DNA from: Cyanobium sp. Tous-M-B4
Lineage (GTDB): Bacteria; Cyanobacteriota; Cyanobacteriia; PCC-6307; Cyanobiaceae
Length of the DNA stretch: 64,000 nt
Assembly: GCF_024345395.1 (NCBI RefSeq)
Contig: NZ_JAGQBA010000004.1
Span: 62,001-126,000, forward strand
Direction of reading: 5' to 3'
Shown here: positions 52,889 to 62,716 of the stretch, piece after piece
Layout: each line of letters begins with the position of its first letter
Position numbering within the stretch: position 1 is the first letter of the stretch
The notes under the pieces: generated by a model
What the model was told of the DNA's origin: nothing
What the model saw: only the letters and a program-made list of their open reading frames with translations
Databases searched by the model: none
Translations under genes and position numbers: made by a program

Positions 52889-55339
52889 TCAGCTGCGCAA
52901 CAGGGCGCCTAGCTGCTTTTCCAGGGCTGCCCGGATTGAGGAGTGGGCAACTTCCACCTCTTCATCGGTCAGGGTGCGGCTGGCATCGCGGTAGCGCAGC
53001 CGGAAGGCTTGACTGCACTGGCCTGCAGCAAGTTGACCACCCTCGTAGCGGTCTACTAATTCCGCGTGCTCCAGCAGCGGCTTGCCGGCCTTGCGAATCA
53101 CCTGAAGCAGCTCAGCTGAATTCGTGCTGGCTGCCACCACTACGGCCAGATCTCGCTCCGAAGCGGGAACGGTGGCATAGGGGGCAAAGGCTGGCTGCCA
53201 GCGGTTGCGGCGGGTGGCGGCGATGAGCAAGGCATCGAGTTCGAGCTCGAAGATGATGCTTGTTTGCGGCAGGTCGAGCTTTTCGGCCTGCTCCGGGTGC
53301 AGCTGGCCAAACCAGCCCTGGGGCCGTCCCTCCACTACCAGCTGGGCGGCTCGGCCCGGGTGTAGCAACGGGTGCTGGCTAAGGGGGCGATCTTCGATTG
53401 GAATCGCCAGCGACACCAAGGCTTGCTGCAACAGGCCGCGGGCCTGGTGATAGCTGGGAGGCTGGGGTTTGCCACTGCTGCTCCAGCGCTCACCTCGCCG
53501 TTCGCCACAGATAACCCCAGCCAGCAGCTGGCGATCAGACCTGGCGGCATCGCTGCTGAACACCTGGCCGATCTCAAAAGCCCAGAAACCTGGCTGCCCA
53601 CTTTGCAAGTTGCGGCGTGCAGCGGCGAGCAACTCGCCATGCAGGTTGTCGCGCAGGTAGCCGTAATCAGCTAGCAGGGGATTAGCCAGGGGTATGCGCC
53701 CAGCTGCAGCCGGCACCAGGGAAAAGCTGCAGGCCTCCTGCAGCCCGGCAGCGCACAGTTGGCGGCGTAGGCGGCGCTCCACCTGCTGGGCTGGAGTTAG
53801 GCCCCCAGGCTCCAGTGGGTCGGGTAGGTGGCAGGCGAAGTGGTCGTAACCAACCAGACGGGCCACCTCCTCGATTAGATCGACTTCCCGCTGCAGATCC
53901 ATCAACCGCGAGGGGGGCACGGTGACGCGCCAACCCTCACCATCTAGCTCCTCTGCCAGCTGGCAACCAAGGGCCGTCAAGGTCTGGACGATTCTGTCGT
54001 CACTTAGGTCTGAATAGCCTTCGCCGTCTTGGACAGGTCCGAGCAAATTGTGCAGGGCGTCACGCCTCAGTTGCAATGGCTCGATTGGCTGCTCGTCTCG
54101 TTGATGCAGCCAGCGGCCGGAAACCTTGGCATCGCAATGTTGCTTAAGCAGGGCAACGGCCCGATCTGCAGCAGAGAGGGTGGCCTCCCTGGGCAACCCC
54201 TTCTCAAAACGGCTGCTTGCTTCAGTGCGTAAGCCAACGCTGCGGGCGGAGCGGCGCACCGCCTGGGGAGCAAATACAGCAGCCTCAAGCCATATAGTGG
54301 TGGTGGTTTCATTTACGGCTTCATCCGCACCACCCATCACGCCAGCCAGGGCGATGGGGCGGTTGCTGTAAGTAACCACCAGGGCTTCGGGGCTGAGTTT
54401 GTGTTCCGTAGCGTCCAGGCTGGTGAATTCCTCACCGTCAAGCGCCTGGCGTAGCCCCAGGCTGGCTAGCTGGGGCTCGCTATGTCCAGCGATTACAGCT
54501 AGGCGCTTGCTGTCGAAGGCGTGCAGGGGCTGTCCCGTCTCCAGCATCACCAAGTTGGTGATGTCAACAATGTTGTTGATTGGGCGAATGCCGGCCTTTT
54601 GCAGGCGCTGTTGCAGCCAGAGGGGCGACGGGGCGACCTTCAGCCCGTCGAGGGCTGTGATGCTGAATAGCCCCCCAGCCTCAACTGCGAGCCGGTCACT
54701 GGCGGAAAGAGGCAGCGGCTGGCTTGGTGCGGCAACTTCAGGGGCCTTTATCTGGGTTTGGCCGCCCACCAGGGCCGCCACCTCCCTGGCGATGCCTTGC
54801 ATGGAGAGGCCATCAGGTCGGTTGGCGGTAATCGCCAACTCCAAAACCTGGTCATCTAGCCCCAGGCTTGGTCCCACCGCTGCCCCCAAGGGGGGCACCT
54901 GCTCCAGCAGCTCATCAAGAATGGCGATTCCTTCCCCATCTGCCGCCTGGCCAAGCTCGGCAAGGGAGCAGATCATGCCGCTGCTGGCCACACCGCGAAG
55001 TTCGGCTGGTTTGATCGTGAGGTTGACCGCCGGCAGAGTGGCGCCCACCAGGGCAACGGGCACATGGATGCCAGCCCGCACATTCGCTGCCCCGCAGACG
55101 ATCTGCAGGGTTTCGGCGGCGCCGATATCTACTGAACAGACGCTGAGCTTGTCTGCGTTGGGATGGGCCTGGCGGTCACGCACGAAGCCCACCACGACAC
55201 CGCCGGCCTGGGCGGCCAGGTCTTCTATGGCATCTACCTCAAAACCAGCCAAAGACAGACGCTCGGCTAGCGGCCCTGGAGCGAGGGCTTGTTCGGGGCC
55301 GGTCACCAGCTCCTGCAGCCATTGGAGCGAGACCCGCAT
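52889..55339 (-). CDS. pheT: Phenylalanyl-tRNA synthetase beta subunit
   Basis: 816 residues. The tRNA-binding (EMAP-like) domain lies at residues ~40-150 (VVGFVRDRQAHPNADKLSVCSVDIG), B3/B4 editing and B5 domains follow (TANRPDGLSMQGIAREVAAL; the DSKRL/LDGEEFTSLD region), then the catalytic-like core and the C-terminal FDX-ACB anticodon domain (FAPYATVPASERDLAVVV...GKPLLEHAELVDRYEG). The length is usual for bacteria. It functions with PheS as a heterotetramer; pheS is not in the window. Convergent with rlmD and divergent from rpmG. Confidence 0.96.
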   Translation of the reverse strand: MRVSLQWLQELVTGPEQALAPGPLAERLSLAGFEVDAIEDLAAQAGGVVVGFVRDRQAHPNADKLSVCSVDIGAAETLQIVCGAANVRAGIHVPVALVGATLPAVNLTIKPAELRGVASSGMICSLAELGQAADGEGIAILDELLEQVPPLGAAVGPSLGLDDQVLELAITANRPDGLSMQGIAREVAALVGGQTQIKAPEVAAPSQPLPLSASDRLAVEAGGLFSITALDGLKVAPSPLWLQQRLQKAGIRPINNIVDITNLVMLETGQPLHAFDSKRLAVIAGHSEPQLASLGLRQALDGEEFTSLDATEHKLSPEALVVTYSNRPIALAGVMGGADEAVNETTTTIWLEAAVFAPQAVRRSARSVGLRTEASSRFEKGLPREATLSAADRAVALLKQHCDAKVSGRWLHQRDEQPIEPLQLRRDALHNLLGPVQDGEGYSDLSDDRIVQTLTALGCQLAEELDGEGWRVTVPPSRLMDLQREVDLIEEVARLVGYDHFACHLPDPLEPGGLTPAQQVERRLRRQLCAAGLQEACSFSLVPAAAGRIPLANPLLADYGYLRDNLHGELLAAARRNLQSGQPGFWAFEIGQVFSSDAARSDRQLLAGVICGERRGERWSSSGKPQPPSYHQARGLLQQALVSLAIPIEDRPLSQHPLLHPGRAAQLVVEGRPQGWFGQLHPEQAEKLDLPQTSIIFELELDALLIAATRRNRWQPAFAPYATVPASERDLAVVVAASTNSAELLQVIRKAGKPLLEHAELVDRYEGGQLAAGQCSQAFRLRYRDASRTLTDEEVEVAHSSIRAALEKQLGALLRS

Positions 55340-55351
55340 AGCCCGTGGTGT

Positions 55352-55377
55352 GTTGATCGTCGATCTTAGGGATCAAC
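55352..55377. promoter_or_regulatory. Inverted repeat in the pheT-rpmG divergent region
   Basis: GTTGATC (55352-55358) and GATCAAC (55371-55377) form a 7-bp perfect inverted repeat with a 12-nt centre, about 13-38 nt upstream of the pheT start and 74 nt before rpmG. It may be an operator or a leader hairpin; nothing more can be said without comparison. Confidence 0.25.
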
Positions 55378-55450
55378 CGGGGGGTGGGACTACCGCCAGG
55401 TATGGTGTCAACTTGTCCTTTCGCATCGCTCCAGCGGCGCAACGTCCTTC

Positions 55451-55645
55451 ATGGCTAAAAACAAGGGCGTCCGGATCGTGATCACTCTCGAGTGCACCGA
55501 ATGCCGGTCCAACCCCGCAAAGCGTTCTCCAGGTGTGTCCCGTTACACCACTGAGAAGAACCGCCGTAACACCACCGAACGGCTTGAGCTGAAGAAGTTC
55601 TGTACCCACTGCAACTCCTCGACGGTTCACAAGGAAATCAAGTGA
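55451..55645 (+). CDS. rpmG: 50S ribosomal protein L33
   Basis: 64 residues. The pattern [19 protein letters not shown]...[23 protein letters not shown] is the bacterial/plastid L33 with both CxxC pairs (zinc-binding form, C+ type). It is followed by rpsR (113-nt gap), as in most cyanobacteria. Located in the large subunit near the E site. Confidence 0.97.
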   Translation: MAKNKGVRIVITLECTECRSNPAKRSPGVSRYTTEKNRRNTTERLELKKFCTHCNSSTVHKEIK

Positions 55646-55758
55646 TTCAGGCTTGGGCCCCAGCTTTGGAGCTCATTCATCAGTTTCAACTTGATTTGCC
55701 CCAGCCCCGTCAGGTACTGGTCAGATCCAGCTTCATTCACCACTCGCCTTCGTAATCC

Positions 55759-55980
55759 ATGTCCAGCTCTTTTTTCAAAAAGCGCCTGTCGCCAATCAAG
55801 CCTGGCGATCCGATCGACTACAAAGATGTCGATCTGCTCAAGAAGTTCATCACCGAGCGCGGCAAGATCCTGCCCCGCCGGCTCACTGGCCTGACAGCCA
55901 AACAGCAGCGTGACCTGACCAACGCTGTTAAGCGTGCACGCATTGTGGCCTTGCTGCCTTTTGTGAATCCCGAAGGCTGA
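55759..55980 (+). CDS. rpsR: 30S ribosomal protein S18
   Basis: 73 residues from ATG 55759. [61 protein letters not shown] follows the S18 consensus (key motifs IDYKD..LL..FI.ERGKI.PRR.TG...K.QR.L..AIKRAR..ALLP). It binds S6 on the small subunit platform. The RNase II/R gene begins within 44 nt after its stop and is probably translated from the same message. Confidence 0.97.
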
Positions 55981-56023
55981 GGCCTCTCCCCTGGCGGCTG
56001 CAACCTTCCAAGTTGGCGATCTG

Positions 56024-58024
56024 GTGGGACTGGGCGATGAGCGCGGTCCCCAGCTTGCTGTTGTATTGGCTGTGGCCTCAAATAAGGCCTCTTTAGCTAT
56101 TGGTACAAGCGCGAGGCAGCAGATCCAGCCGCTGCGACAACTCTTGTTGCTTGCTGCGTTTTCTGGCGAGTGCGACCCACCCCAGCGCCTTAGTCAAGCT
56201 CCGTGGTCGATCAGTGACGACGCTTTGATGGCAGTGCTGCCTGCTCGAAGCGATTTCGCGGCAGCTTGGAACCTGATGCAGGCTGAACCTCAGGGATTGC
56301 AGCTGAGCGACTGGGTTGATCTGGTGTCTTCGCGACGGGATGGCCTAGCTATTGCTGCCTGCTGGCGCTGGTGTCTCGGTCCCCAAACCCTGTTTCGTCT
56401 GCGCCAAAACCTTGTAGAGGCCAGGCCCCTGGCGGATCTGCGCCGTCTGCGGCGAGAACGCAGGCTGCGGGTGCTCCAGGAGCAGGCTGAAATGCGCTGG
56501 CAGCAGCAGCTGCGCGAGCGTCAGCCGCTTGATCTGCAACTGCTCAGCGCCGAGCAGCGCCAGCAGCTTGAGCTATTGATTGATTGGGCTGGAGGTGAGT
56601 GCACAACTCCCCTACCCCTTCCCCTGCGCCAGGCTTTGCAGGCCGCCAAAGTCACGGTTGATACGGGTTCAATTCGCCACCTGTTGGTTGATCTGGGCCA
56701 GTGGCAAGCCCACAATTTGCCGTCTCTACGAGCCACGGTCTGGGAGCAAGGTTTTTCCGCTGAGCTACTGGCTGATGCCGAACGCCTGCTAGCTAGCGCT
56801 GAGACTGAACAACCAGGCGATGCCGAGCGTCTGGACCTCAGCGGCCAGCGCAGCGTCACCATTGATGACGCTGATACCTGCGACATAGACGACGGCTTGG
56901 CGTTGGAAACAACTCCGGCCGGCCAGGTGAAGATTTGGATCCACGTGGCGGATCCAGGTCGCTTGATTGCGCTGGATTCGCCCCTCGACCTAGAAGCAAG
57001 ACGGCGGGGCAGCAGTCTTTATCTGGCATCAGGAATTTTGCCGATGTTCCCGGAGGCGCTTGCCACCGGCCCCATGAGCCTGCGGGCAGGCCATCGCAGT
57101 GCCGCCTGGAGCATCTGGGTTGAACTCGATGGCGATGGGGCTGTTAAGGCTTCGGGTATGCAGCGCAGCTGGGTTAAGCCCACCTACCGGCTCAGCTATG
57201 GCGACGCCGATGATCTGATCGATCTTGCCCCGCCTCAGGAGCGCGATCTTGCCGACCTGCACGACCTGCTGCTGCGCCGCCGCCAATGGCGTGTGCGCCA
57301 GGGTGCCATGCTGCTGGATCAGCCGGAGGGTCGGATTCGGGCCCAGGGAGACGCTGCCCAGCTTGAGATCACCGAACCCAGCCCCGCCCGATTGATGGTG
57401 GCCGAAGCGATGATTCTGGCGGGCGCGGTGGTGGCCGGTTTCGGCCAAGAGCAAGCACTAGCCCTGCCCTATCGCAGCCAACTGACCGCAACTTTGCCGC
57501 CGGAGGCCGAGCTGGCAGCCCTGCCGGCTGGCCCGGTACGCAATTGCGCCATTAAGCGGTGTCTTAGTCGCGGTCATACCGGCACCGAGCCAAGCCCCCA
57601 TTTCAGCCTGGGCTTGCCGGCCTATGTCCAAGTCACCTCGCCGATTCGCCGCTACGCCGATCTTGTGGCGCAACGGCAACTGCTGGCAATTCAACAGGCG
57701 CGCCAGCCCATGGTTGCCGCCGATCTAGCCGCCCTGCTCTCCGACCTAGACGGTCCGCTCAGGCAGGGGACGCAGATCAGCCGGGAAGACCAGCGTCACT
57801 GGCAGCAGGTGTGGTTTGCGGCCCACGGGAGTGAGCATTGGCAGGCCTGTTTCCTGCGCTGGCTGCGGCCCCAGGACCGGCTGGGGCTGGTGCACGTTGA
57901 TGCCCTGGCCATGGATCTGGCAGCCGAGTGTCCAGCCCGCTCGTCCCCAGGCGATCTGCTGCAACTGCGAGTTCAGGCGGTAGACCCCCTGCGCGACCAA
58001 CTGCGACTGCAGGCCACGGGCTAA
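56024..58024 (+). CDS. RNase II/R-family exoribonuclease (RNB domain)
   Basis: 666 residues from GTG 56024. The RNB catalytic segment is RSVTIDDADTCDIDDGLALE (four acidic metal ligands), followed by HVADPGRLIALDSPLDLEARRRGSSLYL, a MFPEAL-type loop and YVQVTSPIRRYADLVAQRQL. An N-terminal winged/OB-like part precedes it, and an S1-like end closes it. It degrades RNA 3'-to-5'. Homology-like residues FQVGDLV lie before GTG 56024 in frame, yet no ATG/GTG/TTG occurs there before the next stop at 55964, so translation may begin earlier at a rare codon. Cyanobacterial RNase II/R are about this size. Confidence 0.88.
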   Translation: MGLGDERGPQLAVVLAVASNKASLAIGTSARQQIQPLRQLLLLAAFSGECDPPQRLSQAPWSISDDALMAVLPARSDFAAAWNLMQAEPQGLQLSDWVDLVSSRRDGLAIAACWRWCLGPQTLFRLRQNLVEARPLADLRRLRRERRLRVLQEQAEMRWQQQLRERQPLDLQLLSAEQRQQLELLIDWAGGECTTPLPLPLRQALQAAKVTVDTGSIRHLLVDLGQWQAHNLPSLRATVWEQGFSAELLADAERLLASAETEQPGDAERLDLSGQRSVTIDDADTCDIDDGLALETTPAGQVKIWIHVADPGRLIALDSPLDLEARRRGSSLYLASGILPMFPEALATGPMSLRAGHRSAAWSIWVELDGDGAVKASGMQRSWVKPTYRLSYGDADDLIDLAPPQERDLADLHDLLLRRRQWRVRQGAMLLDQPEGRIRAQGDAAQLEITEPSPARLMVAEAMILAGAVVAGFGQEQALALPYRSQLTATLPPEAELAALPAGPVRNCAIKRCLSRGHTGTEPSPHFSLGLPAYVQVTSPIRRYADLVAQRQLLAIQQARQPMVAADLAALLSDLDGPLRQGTQISREDQRHWQQVWFAAHGSEHWQACFLRWLRPQDRLGLVHVDALAMDLAAECPARSSPGDLLQLRVQAVDPLRDQLRLQATG

Positions 58025-59841
58025 TCCGCGGCCAGTCGCGAGGCCCGCAACCACGGCCCCCATGGATTGGCACAGCCAATCAACTTGGCCTGGGTCGGCT
58101 TATCAAGGTTCTGCAGCCAGCGGTTCAGGCCTGGCTCCAGGCTGATTAGGGGCCACTCCCTTTTGGCGTTATCACTGCTGAGATCGGTTTCGCTCACAAA
58201 GGTGTAGCCGCCCTGGCCGTCTGGCAGCACCCTTCCTTGCCACAGAGACTCCCTGGGTTCGGGATGGCCCTGGCTCGGACTTAGGGGTCTTTGAAATGGG
58301 CGCCCAATTTGGCCATTGGCCTGGAGGAGTTCGGGATTGGCAAGCAGCTGCAGCTGGCGGGCTAACCAATCGCTGGCATGCCAGGGGGTGTCCCAGAGCG
58401 GCACTACCGCCGCTGGAGCACGGTGATCGTGGATCAGGCACTGCTGAACTGCCAGGGGAGCAAGCTCAGCTGGGGGGATGCCCCGCTGTACCGCCAGGGC
58501 CGCTGCCGCACCGGCCGCCTGGCCGATGTTCAGAATTAGGGGCTGCAAACGGGTGGCCCCATTGGCCATGTGGCTGCTGCCGAAGGCCTTGTCAGCTACC
58601 AGCAGGTTGTCGATCTCAGCGCTCAGCAGGGCGCCGTAGGGAATGCAGAAGGGAGTGCCGCTCCAGCGCCCGCCCCAGCGAATGCTTTTAGGTGCCAGGG
58701 GCCAGTCAGGCCCGGGGTAGTGGTGGTCGTTGGCGTAGTTGCCCACCGCTATCGACTCCAGTTCGCCGCTGGCATTGAGCGGCAGTGGCCCTTGGGATTC
58801 AGCGCTGCCTAGGGGGAGCAGGTGCTGTTCCAGCACCAGCGAGCGGCCCACCAGCCTTCGACCCTCTCGCCAATAGGGCATGGCAGCCAGCCAGGGGGCA
58901 GGACTGCCGGCTTCAGCAGGAAAGGCATGGCCCAGTTGAAGCCACCCCCCACTTGCCTGCTCAAGGGCTCTTGCAAATTGCAGGCTGTAGGACTGCATTT
59001 CGGCCGCTAATGCAGCTTGCTCCGCTTCATCAGCGCTGAAGGCGCGTTCCAGCCCTTGGTGCCAGTCATTTCCGTGCAACGGCCAGTTGAGCATCACCAG
59101 GCCGCCTGGCAGGCGCCCGTAGTTGATCGTGCGCTCTAAACCGAAGGCCTCGCTGGCCAGTTCAAATGGCGCAGCCAAAGGCGGGGGGGCAGCAGCTGGC
59201 GGCAACACTTCGCTCTGGAGTTGACCCATCACCACCCAGGTGGGTGATTGCACGGGTTGTTGCTTGAAAAAAGCTTCCGTTTGCAGCCGTTGCAGGCTGG
59301 GGGCACTGGGTTCGCCCCATTGCTCCTGGGCTTCCCAGCCGAGTCGAAATGGAGCCTGCGCTAGCGGCAGCAGGTCGCCGCGGTCGCTGCCATCGACCAC
59401 AACTTTGCAGGCCAGCCATTGGCTTTCACCCTTGTGCTCCAGCTGTATTGCTGTGATGCGGGCCCCCTGACGCTGTACCGCCAGCAGCCTGCTGTTTGGC
59501 CACCACTGCAGATTGGCCAGTTCGCTTACCCAGCCCTGCAGGATCGCTTCTGCGCTGGCGGGCCGGTAACCAAAGCAACTCACCCAGTTTTGATCCAGTC
59601 CCTCCGGCTCGGCCTGTTCAAGGGCGCGCAGAAAGGCTCCCCAGAGACCTGTCTGCCAGGGGGTGAGCTCATTGCCATCGGGGCAGCAAACGCCGGCGGC
59701 GCTCACCATGCCCCCAAGCCAGTTGCCAGGGGTGAGCAACAGCGTGCTGGCACCGCCGCGGGCCGCCTGGATTGCTGCGGCCACGCCGCCGGTGCCGCCC
59801 CCCCAAACCAAAACATCCACTGCTTCTGAAGGCAGGGTCAT
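58021..59841 (-). CDS. FAD-dependent oxidoreductase (FAD_oxidored family)
   Basis: 606 residues from ATG 59841. N-terminal FAD motif VDVLVWGGGTGGVAAAIQAARGGASTLLLTPGNWLGGM (GGGTGG.AAA, with the conserved LGGM) is followed by DGSDRGDLLPLA and a C-terminal second FAD contact (RLQPLILNIGQAAGAAAALAVQRG), the layout of the FAD_oxidored family. Members oxidise or hydroxylate varied substrates; no specific reaction can be given. It is convergent with the RNase gene (4-nt overlap) and divergent from metG. Confidence 0.85.
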   Translation of the reverse strand: MTLPSEAVDVLVWGGGTGGVAAAIQAARGGASTLLLTPGNWLGGMVSAAGVCCPDGNELTPWQTGLWGAFLRALEQAEPEGLDQNWVSCFGYRPASAEAILQGWVSELANLQWWPNSRLLAVQRQGARITAIQLEHKGESQWLACKVVVDGSDRGDLLPLAQAPFRLGWEAQEQWGEPSAPSLQRLQTEAFFKQQPVQSPTWVVMGQLQSEVLPPAAAPPPLAAPFELASEAFGLERTINYGRLPGGLVMLNWPLHGNDWHQGLERAFSADEAEQAALAAEMQSYSLQFARALEQASGGWLQLGHAFPAEAGSPAPWLAAMPYWREGRRLVGRSLVLEQHLLPLGSAESQGPLPLNASGELESIAVGNYANDHHYPGPDWPLAPKSIRWGGRWSGTPFCIPYGALLSAEIDNLLVADKAFGSSHMANGATRLQPLILNIGQAAGAAAALAVQRGIPPAELAPLAVQQCLIHDHRAPAAVVPLWDTPWHASDWLARQLQLLANPELLQANGQIGRPFQRPLSPSQGHPEPRESLWQGRVLPDGQGGYTFVSETDLSSDNAKREWPLISLEPGLNRWLQNLDKPTQAKLIGCANPWGPWLRASRLAAD

Positions 59842-59942
59842 GGCTGGCGGATACGGCTGACATAAGACTCGCAGGGGATGATCTGAGCTGGCGTACTCGT
59901 GGTCAGCCTTTCTGTCCGTCGCCGCTCCGTAGGATCAAAAGG

Positions 59943-61529
59943 ATGACTTACACGCTCACCACCCCCCTTTATTACGTCAACGACCGCGCCCATCTCGGCA
60001 GTGCTTACACAACGCTTGCCTGCGATGCGGTGGCACGCCACCAGCGGCTGAGGGGTGAATCGGTGATGTTTATCACCGGCTGCGATGAACACGGCCAGAA
60101 GATCCAACGCACGGCCGAAGCGGCTGGACTTAGTCCGCAGGCCCATTGCGATCTAATCAGCGAGGGATATCGCGATCTTTGGAACCGTTGGCAAATCAGC
60201 AACGACCGCTTCATTCGCACCACCGACCCTCGCCACCGCCAATTGGTGGCTCAATTTTTTGACCGCGTGCAGGCCAATGGCGACGTGGTTGAGGGGCGTC
60301 AGCAGGGCTGGTATTGCGTTGCTTGCGAGGAATTCAAAGACGACGCACCGGGCAGTGAGGATCCCGAATGCCCGATCCATCGCAAGCCGTTGGAGTGGCG
60401 CGATGAGGTCAATTTGTTTTTCCGCCTTTCCCGCTATCAGGCCCAGATCGAGGCCCTGATTCGTCAGCCGGGCTTCATTGCCCCCGCCACCAGGCAAAAG
60501 GAGGTGGAAAACTTTGTGGCCCAGGGGCTGCGCGATTTTTCAATTTCCCGGATCGACCTGCCATGGGGCATTCCGGTGCCCGGCCATGAAGGCCATACCT
60601 TTTATGTGTGGTTTGACGCCCTGCTCGGCTATCTCACGGCCCTGCTCGACCCGGCGGAGCCAGTGGTGCTGGAGCAGGTGCTGGAGCGTGGCTGGCCGGC
60701 CCAGCTACATGTGATTGGCAAGGACATCCTGCGCTTCCACGCGGTTTATTGGCCGGCGATGTTGCTGTCTGCGGGGTTGCCGCTGCCAGAGCGCGTATTT
60801 GGCCACGGCTTTTTGACCCGCGAAGGCCAGAAGATGGGCAAGTCCCTTGGCAATGTGCTCGACCCTGAAGTGCTACTTGAGCGCTGTGGCCGCGATGCGG
60901 TGCGCTGGTACTTGCTGCGCGACATACCCTTCGGCGAGGACGGTGATTTCCAGCAGCAGCGCTTCACTGATCTGGTCAACAACGATTTGGCAAATACCAT
61001 CGGCAATCTGCTGAACCGCACCTCCTCGATGGCACGGCGCTGGTTTGCAGATGCCGTGCCACCGGCCGGAGCCGCCGCCCAAGCCGATCACCCCCTGGCC
61101 GTTGCTGCCCTCGCGGCCGGCAACAGCGTCAATACGGCCTTAGACGACCTGGACTTCCGTCGCGCCGCTGAAGTGTCGCTGCAGCTAGCAATCGCTGCAA
61201 ATGGCTACCTCAACGACCAGGCCCCCTGGAAGCAAATGAAGCTCGAGGGTCAGGAGAGTTTGGTGGCGGCGGATCTTTATGCCGTGCTCGAGGCCACCCG
61301 CTGGGTGGCGGTGCTGCTGGCTCCGCTCCTGCCTGAGCTTTCTGATCGGATGTTGGTCCAGCTCGGTCAGGAACCATTTGCCAGTGGCCCGCTGGCTTCT
61401 GCCTGCGACCCTGGCAGCCAAGCTTCTCCTTGGCTGCTAGCCCAGCGATGGGGTCAGCTAGAGCCAGGACTGGCCCTGATTGAGCCGCAGCCGGTGATGT
61501 TGCGACTTGAGCTCGAGTCACCTCTGTGA
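59943..61529 (+). CDS. metG: Methionyl-tRNA synthetase
   Basis: 528 residues from ATG 59943. TTPLYYVNDRAHLGSAYTTL carries the HLGS form of the HIGH motif, the zinc part is YCVACEEF and PECPIHRKPL, the KMSKS loop reads KMGKSLGNVLDP, and NLANTIGNLLNR with ALEATRWVAVLLAPLLPELSD are anticodon-domain segments. It is the short bacterial form without the C-terminal dimerisation domain. Its GTGA overlap with lptC at 61526-61529 indicates one transcript. Confidence 0.95.
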   Translation: MTYTLTTPLYYVNDRAHLGSAYTTLACDAVARHQRLRGESVMFITGCDEHGQKIQRTAEAAGLSPQAHCDLISEGYRDLWNRWQISNDRFIRTTDPRHRQLVAQFFDRVQANGDVVEGRQQGWYCVACEEFKDDAPGSEDPECPIHRKPLEWRDEVNLFFRLSRYQAQIEALIRQPGFIAPATRQKEVENFVAQGLRDFSISRIDLPWGIPVPGHEGHTFYVWFDALLGYLTALLDPAEPVVLEQVLERGWPAQLHVIGKDILRFHAVYWPAMLLSAGLPLPERVFGHGFLTREGQKMGKSLGNVLDPEVLLERCGRDAVRWYLLRDIPFGEDGDFQQQRFTDLVNNDLANTIGNLLNRTSSMARRWFADAVPPAGAAAQADHPLAVAALAAGNSVNTALDDLDFRRAAEVSLQLAIAANGYLNDQAPWKQMKLEGQESLVAADLYAVLEATRWVAVLLAPLLPELSDRMLVQLGQEPFASGPLASACDPGSQASPWLLAQRWGQLEPGLALIEPQPVMLRLELESPL

Positions 61530-62716
61530 CCACGACTGCTGTGACCACGACTGCCCGGCTGCAGTGGTGCCCCCTGCTGACCCTGAGCCTGGGTGCGGCA
61601 GTAACCCTGCCCGTGCTGTTGGTTGGATGCCGCCCCCAGGTGCCTAAGGAGGAGCCGGCCCAGCCTTTTGTCTTCCGCTCCCTCAACCTGCGCCAGAAGG
61701 ATTCCAGCGGACGGCCCCTGTGGGAATTGACCAGCCCGGAGGTCCGCTACGACCTTGGTCGCCGTGTTGCCCAAGCCCGTGACCTGCGCGGCACCATCTA
61801 TGCCAAGGGCCTACCCCTGTATCGAATAACGGCCAGCAGTGGCACCGTCATCAACGATGGTGAAGTGGTGCAGTTGGAGGGCCCGACCCGGCTGCAGCGA
61901 CTTGGGCCCAAGCCACTTGTTGTGACCTCTACTCGTGTGCGTTGGTATCCCAAGCAGGAGCGGATGGAATTGGACCGCAGTCCGCGCGCTTCCCAGGGGG
62001 AGTTGCTCTTGTCCGCTCGGCGGGCCCGCTTCTGGATCAAGCAGGACAAGTTGGAGTTGCGGGGTCTGCCCCTGTTGGAGCGTTCAGGGGCCGTCGGCTT
62101 GAAGCTGGCGCTGAGTTCTGCAGATTGGTTCCCAACGACTGGCCAACTGATCGGTCGAGGACCAGTTCGGGGAGAACGGCGTCTGGCCGCTAGTGGAGTT
62201 CAAACACTTTCGGCCCCTTCCCTCAGCGGTAATTCCCTGCTTCAGCTGATCGACCTACAGGCGCCGGTGCAGGTGCTTGATCCTGGCCGCAAGGGCCGTC
62301 TTGATGCCAGCCATACCCGCCTAGACCTGGCACGGGAGCGCATTAGCAGTGCCCATCCATTCACCGCTGTGCTGGACCAGTCCCGGCTTAGCGGCACTGG
62401 CTTTGAAGCGATTGGTCCTAGTCACACCTTGGTGGTTCCACTTAATTGCCGCCTAACCCAACCGACGGATTCCCTCGTCGCCAATAGCTGCAGCTGGAAT
62501 TGGCAGACAAATCAGATTGAGGCCCTTGGTGCTGTCGAGCTGCGCCGCACCGCTCTAGCCCAGGTCACCCGCTCACAGAGGCTTCAGGGCGTGCTCACTA
62601 AGCAGGGGATGGCTGTATTCAGCAGTCCGGGGGCACGGGTGGAAACTCGGGTGACTTTGCCCCCCCGGGCCCGATCAGGTCCTGATTCCCGCAAGCTGGC
62701 TCCATTCGCTCTCTAA
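61526..62716 (+). CDS. lptC: LPS export periplasmic lipoprotein LptC-like
   Basis: 396 residues from GTG 61526. A lipoprotein signal (TLSLGAAVTLPVLLVGC; lipobox LVGC) is followed by the LptC/OstA-like beta-jellyroll: QKDSSGRPLWELTSPEVRYD, ITASSGTVINDGEVVQLEGP, VTSTRVRWYPKQERMELDRSP, and a second half that repeats the pattern. LptC links the inner-membrane LptBFG ABC transporter to LptA. At 396 residues it is about twice the enterobacterial size, as known for cyanobacteria. The last 98 nt overlap a convergent gene. Confidence 0.85.
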   Translation: MTTTAVTTTARLQWCPLLTLSLGAAVTLPVLLVGCRPQVPKEEPAQPFVFRSLNLRQKDSSGRPLWELTSPEVRYDLGRRVAQARDLRGTIYAKGLPLYRITASSGTVINDGEVVQLEGPTRLQRLGPKPLVVTSTRVRWYPKQERMELDRSPRASQGELLLSARRARFWIKQDKLELRGLPLLERSGAVGLKLALSSADWFPTTGQLIGRGPVRGERRLAASGVQTLSAPSLSGNSLLQLIDLQAPVQVLDPGRKGRLDASHTRLDLARERISSAHPFTAVLDQSRLSGTGFEAIGPSHTLVVPLNCRLTQPTDSLVANSCSWNWQTNQIEALGAVELRRTALAQVTRSQRLQGVLTKQGMAVFSSPGARVETRVTLPPRARSGPDSRKLAPFAL

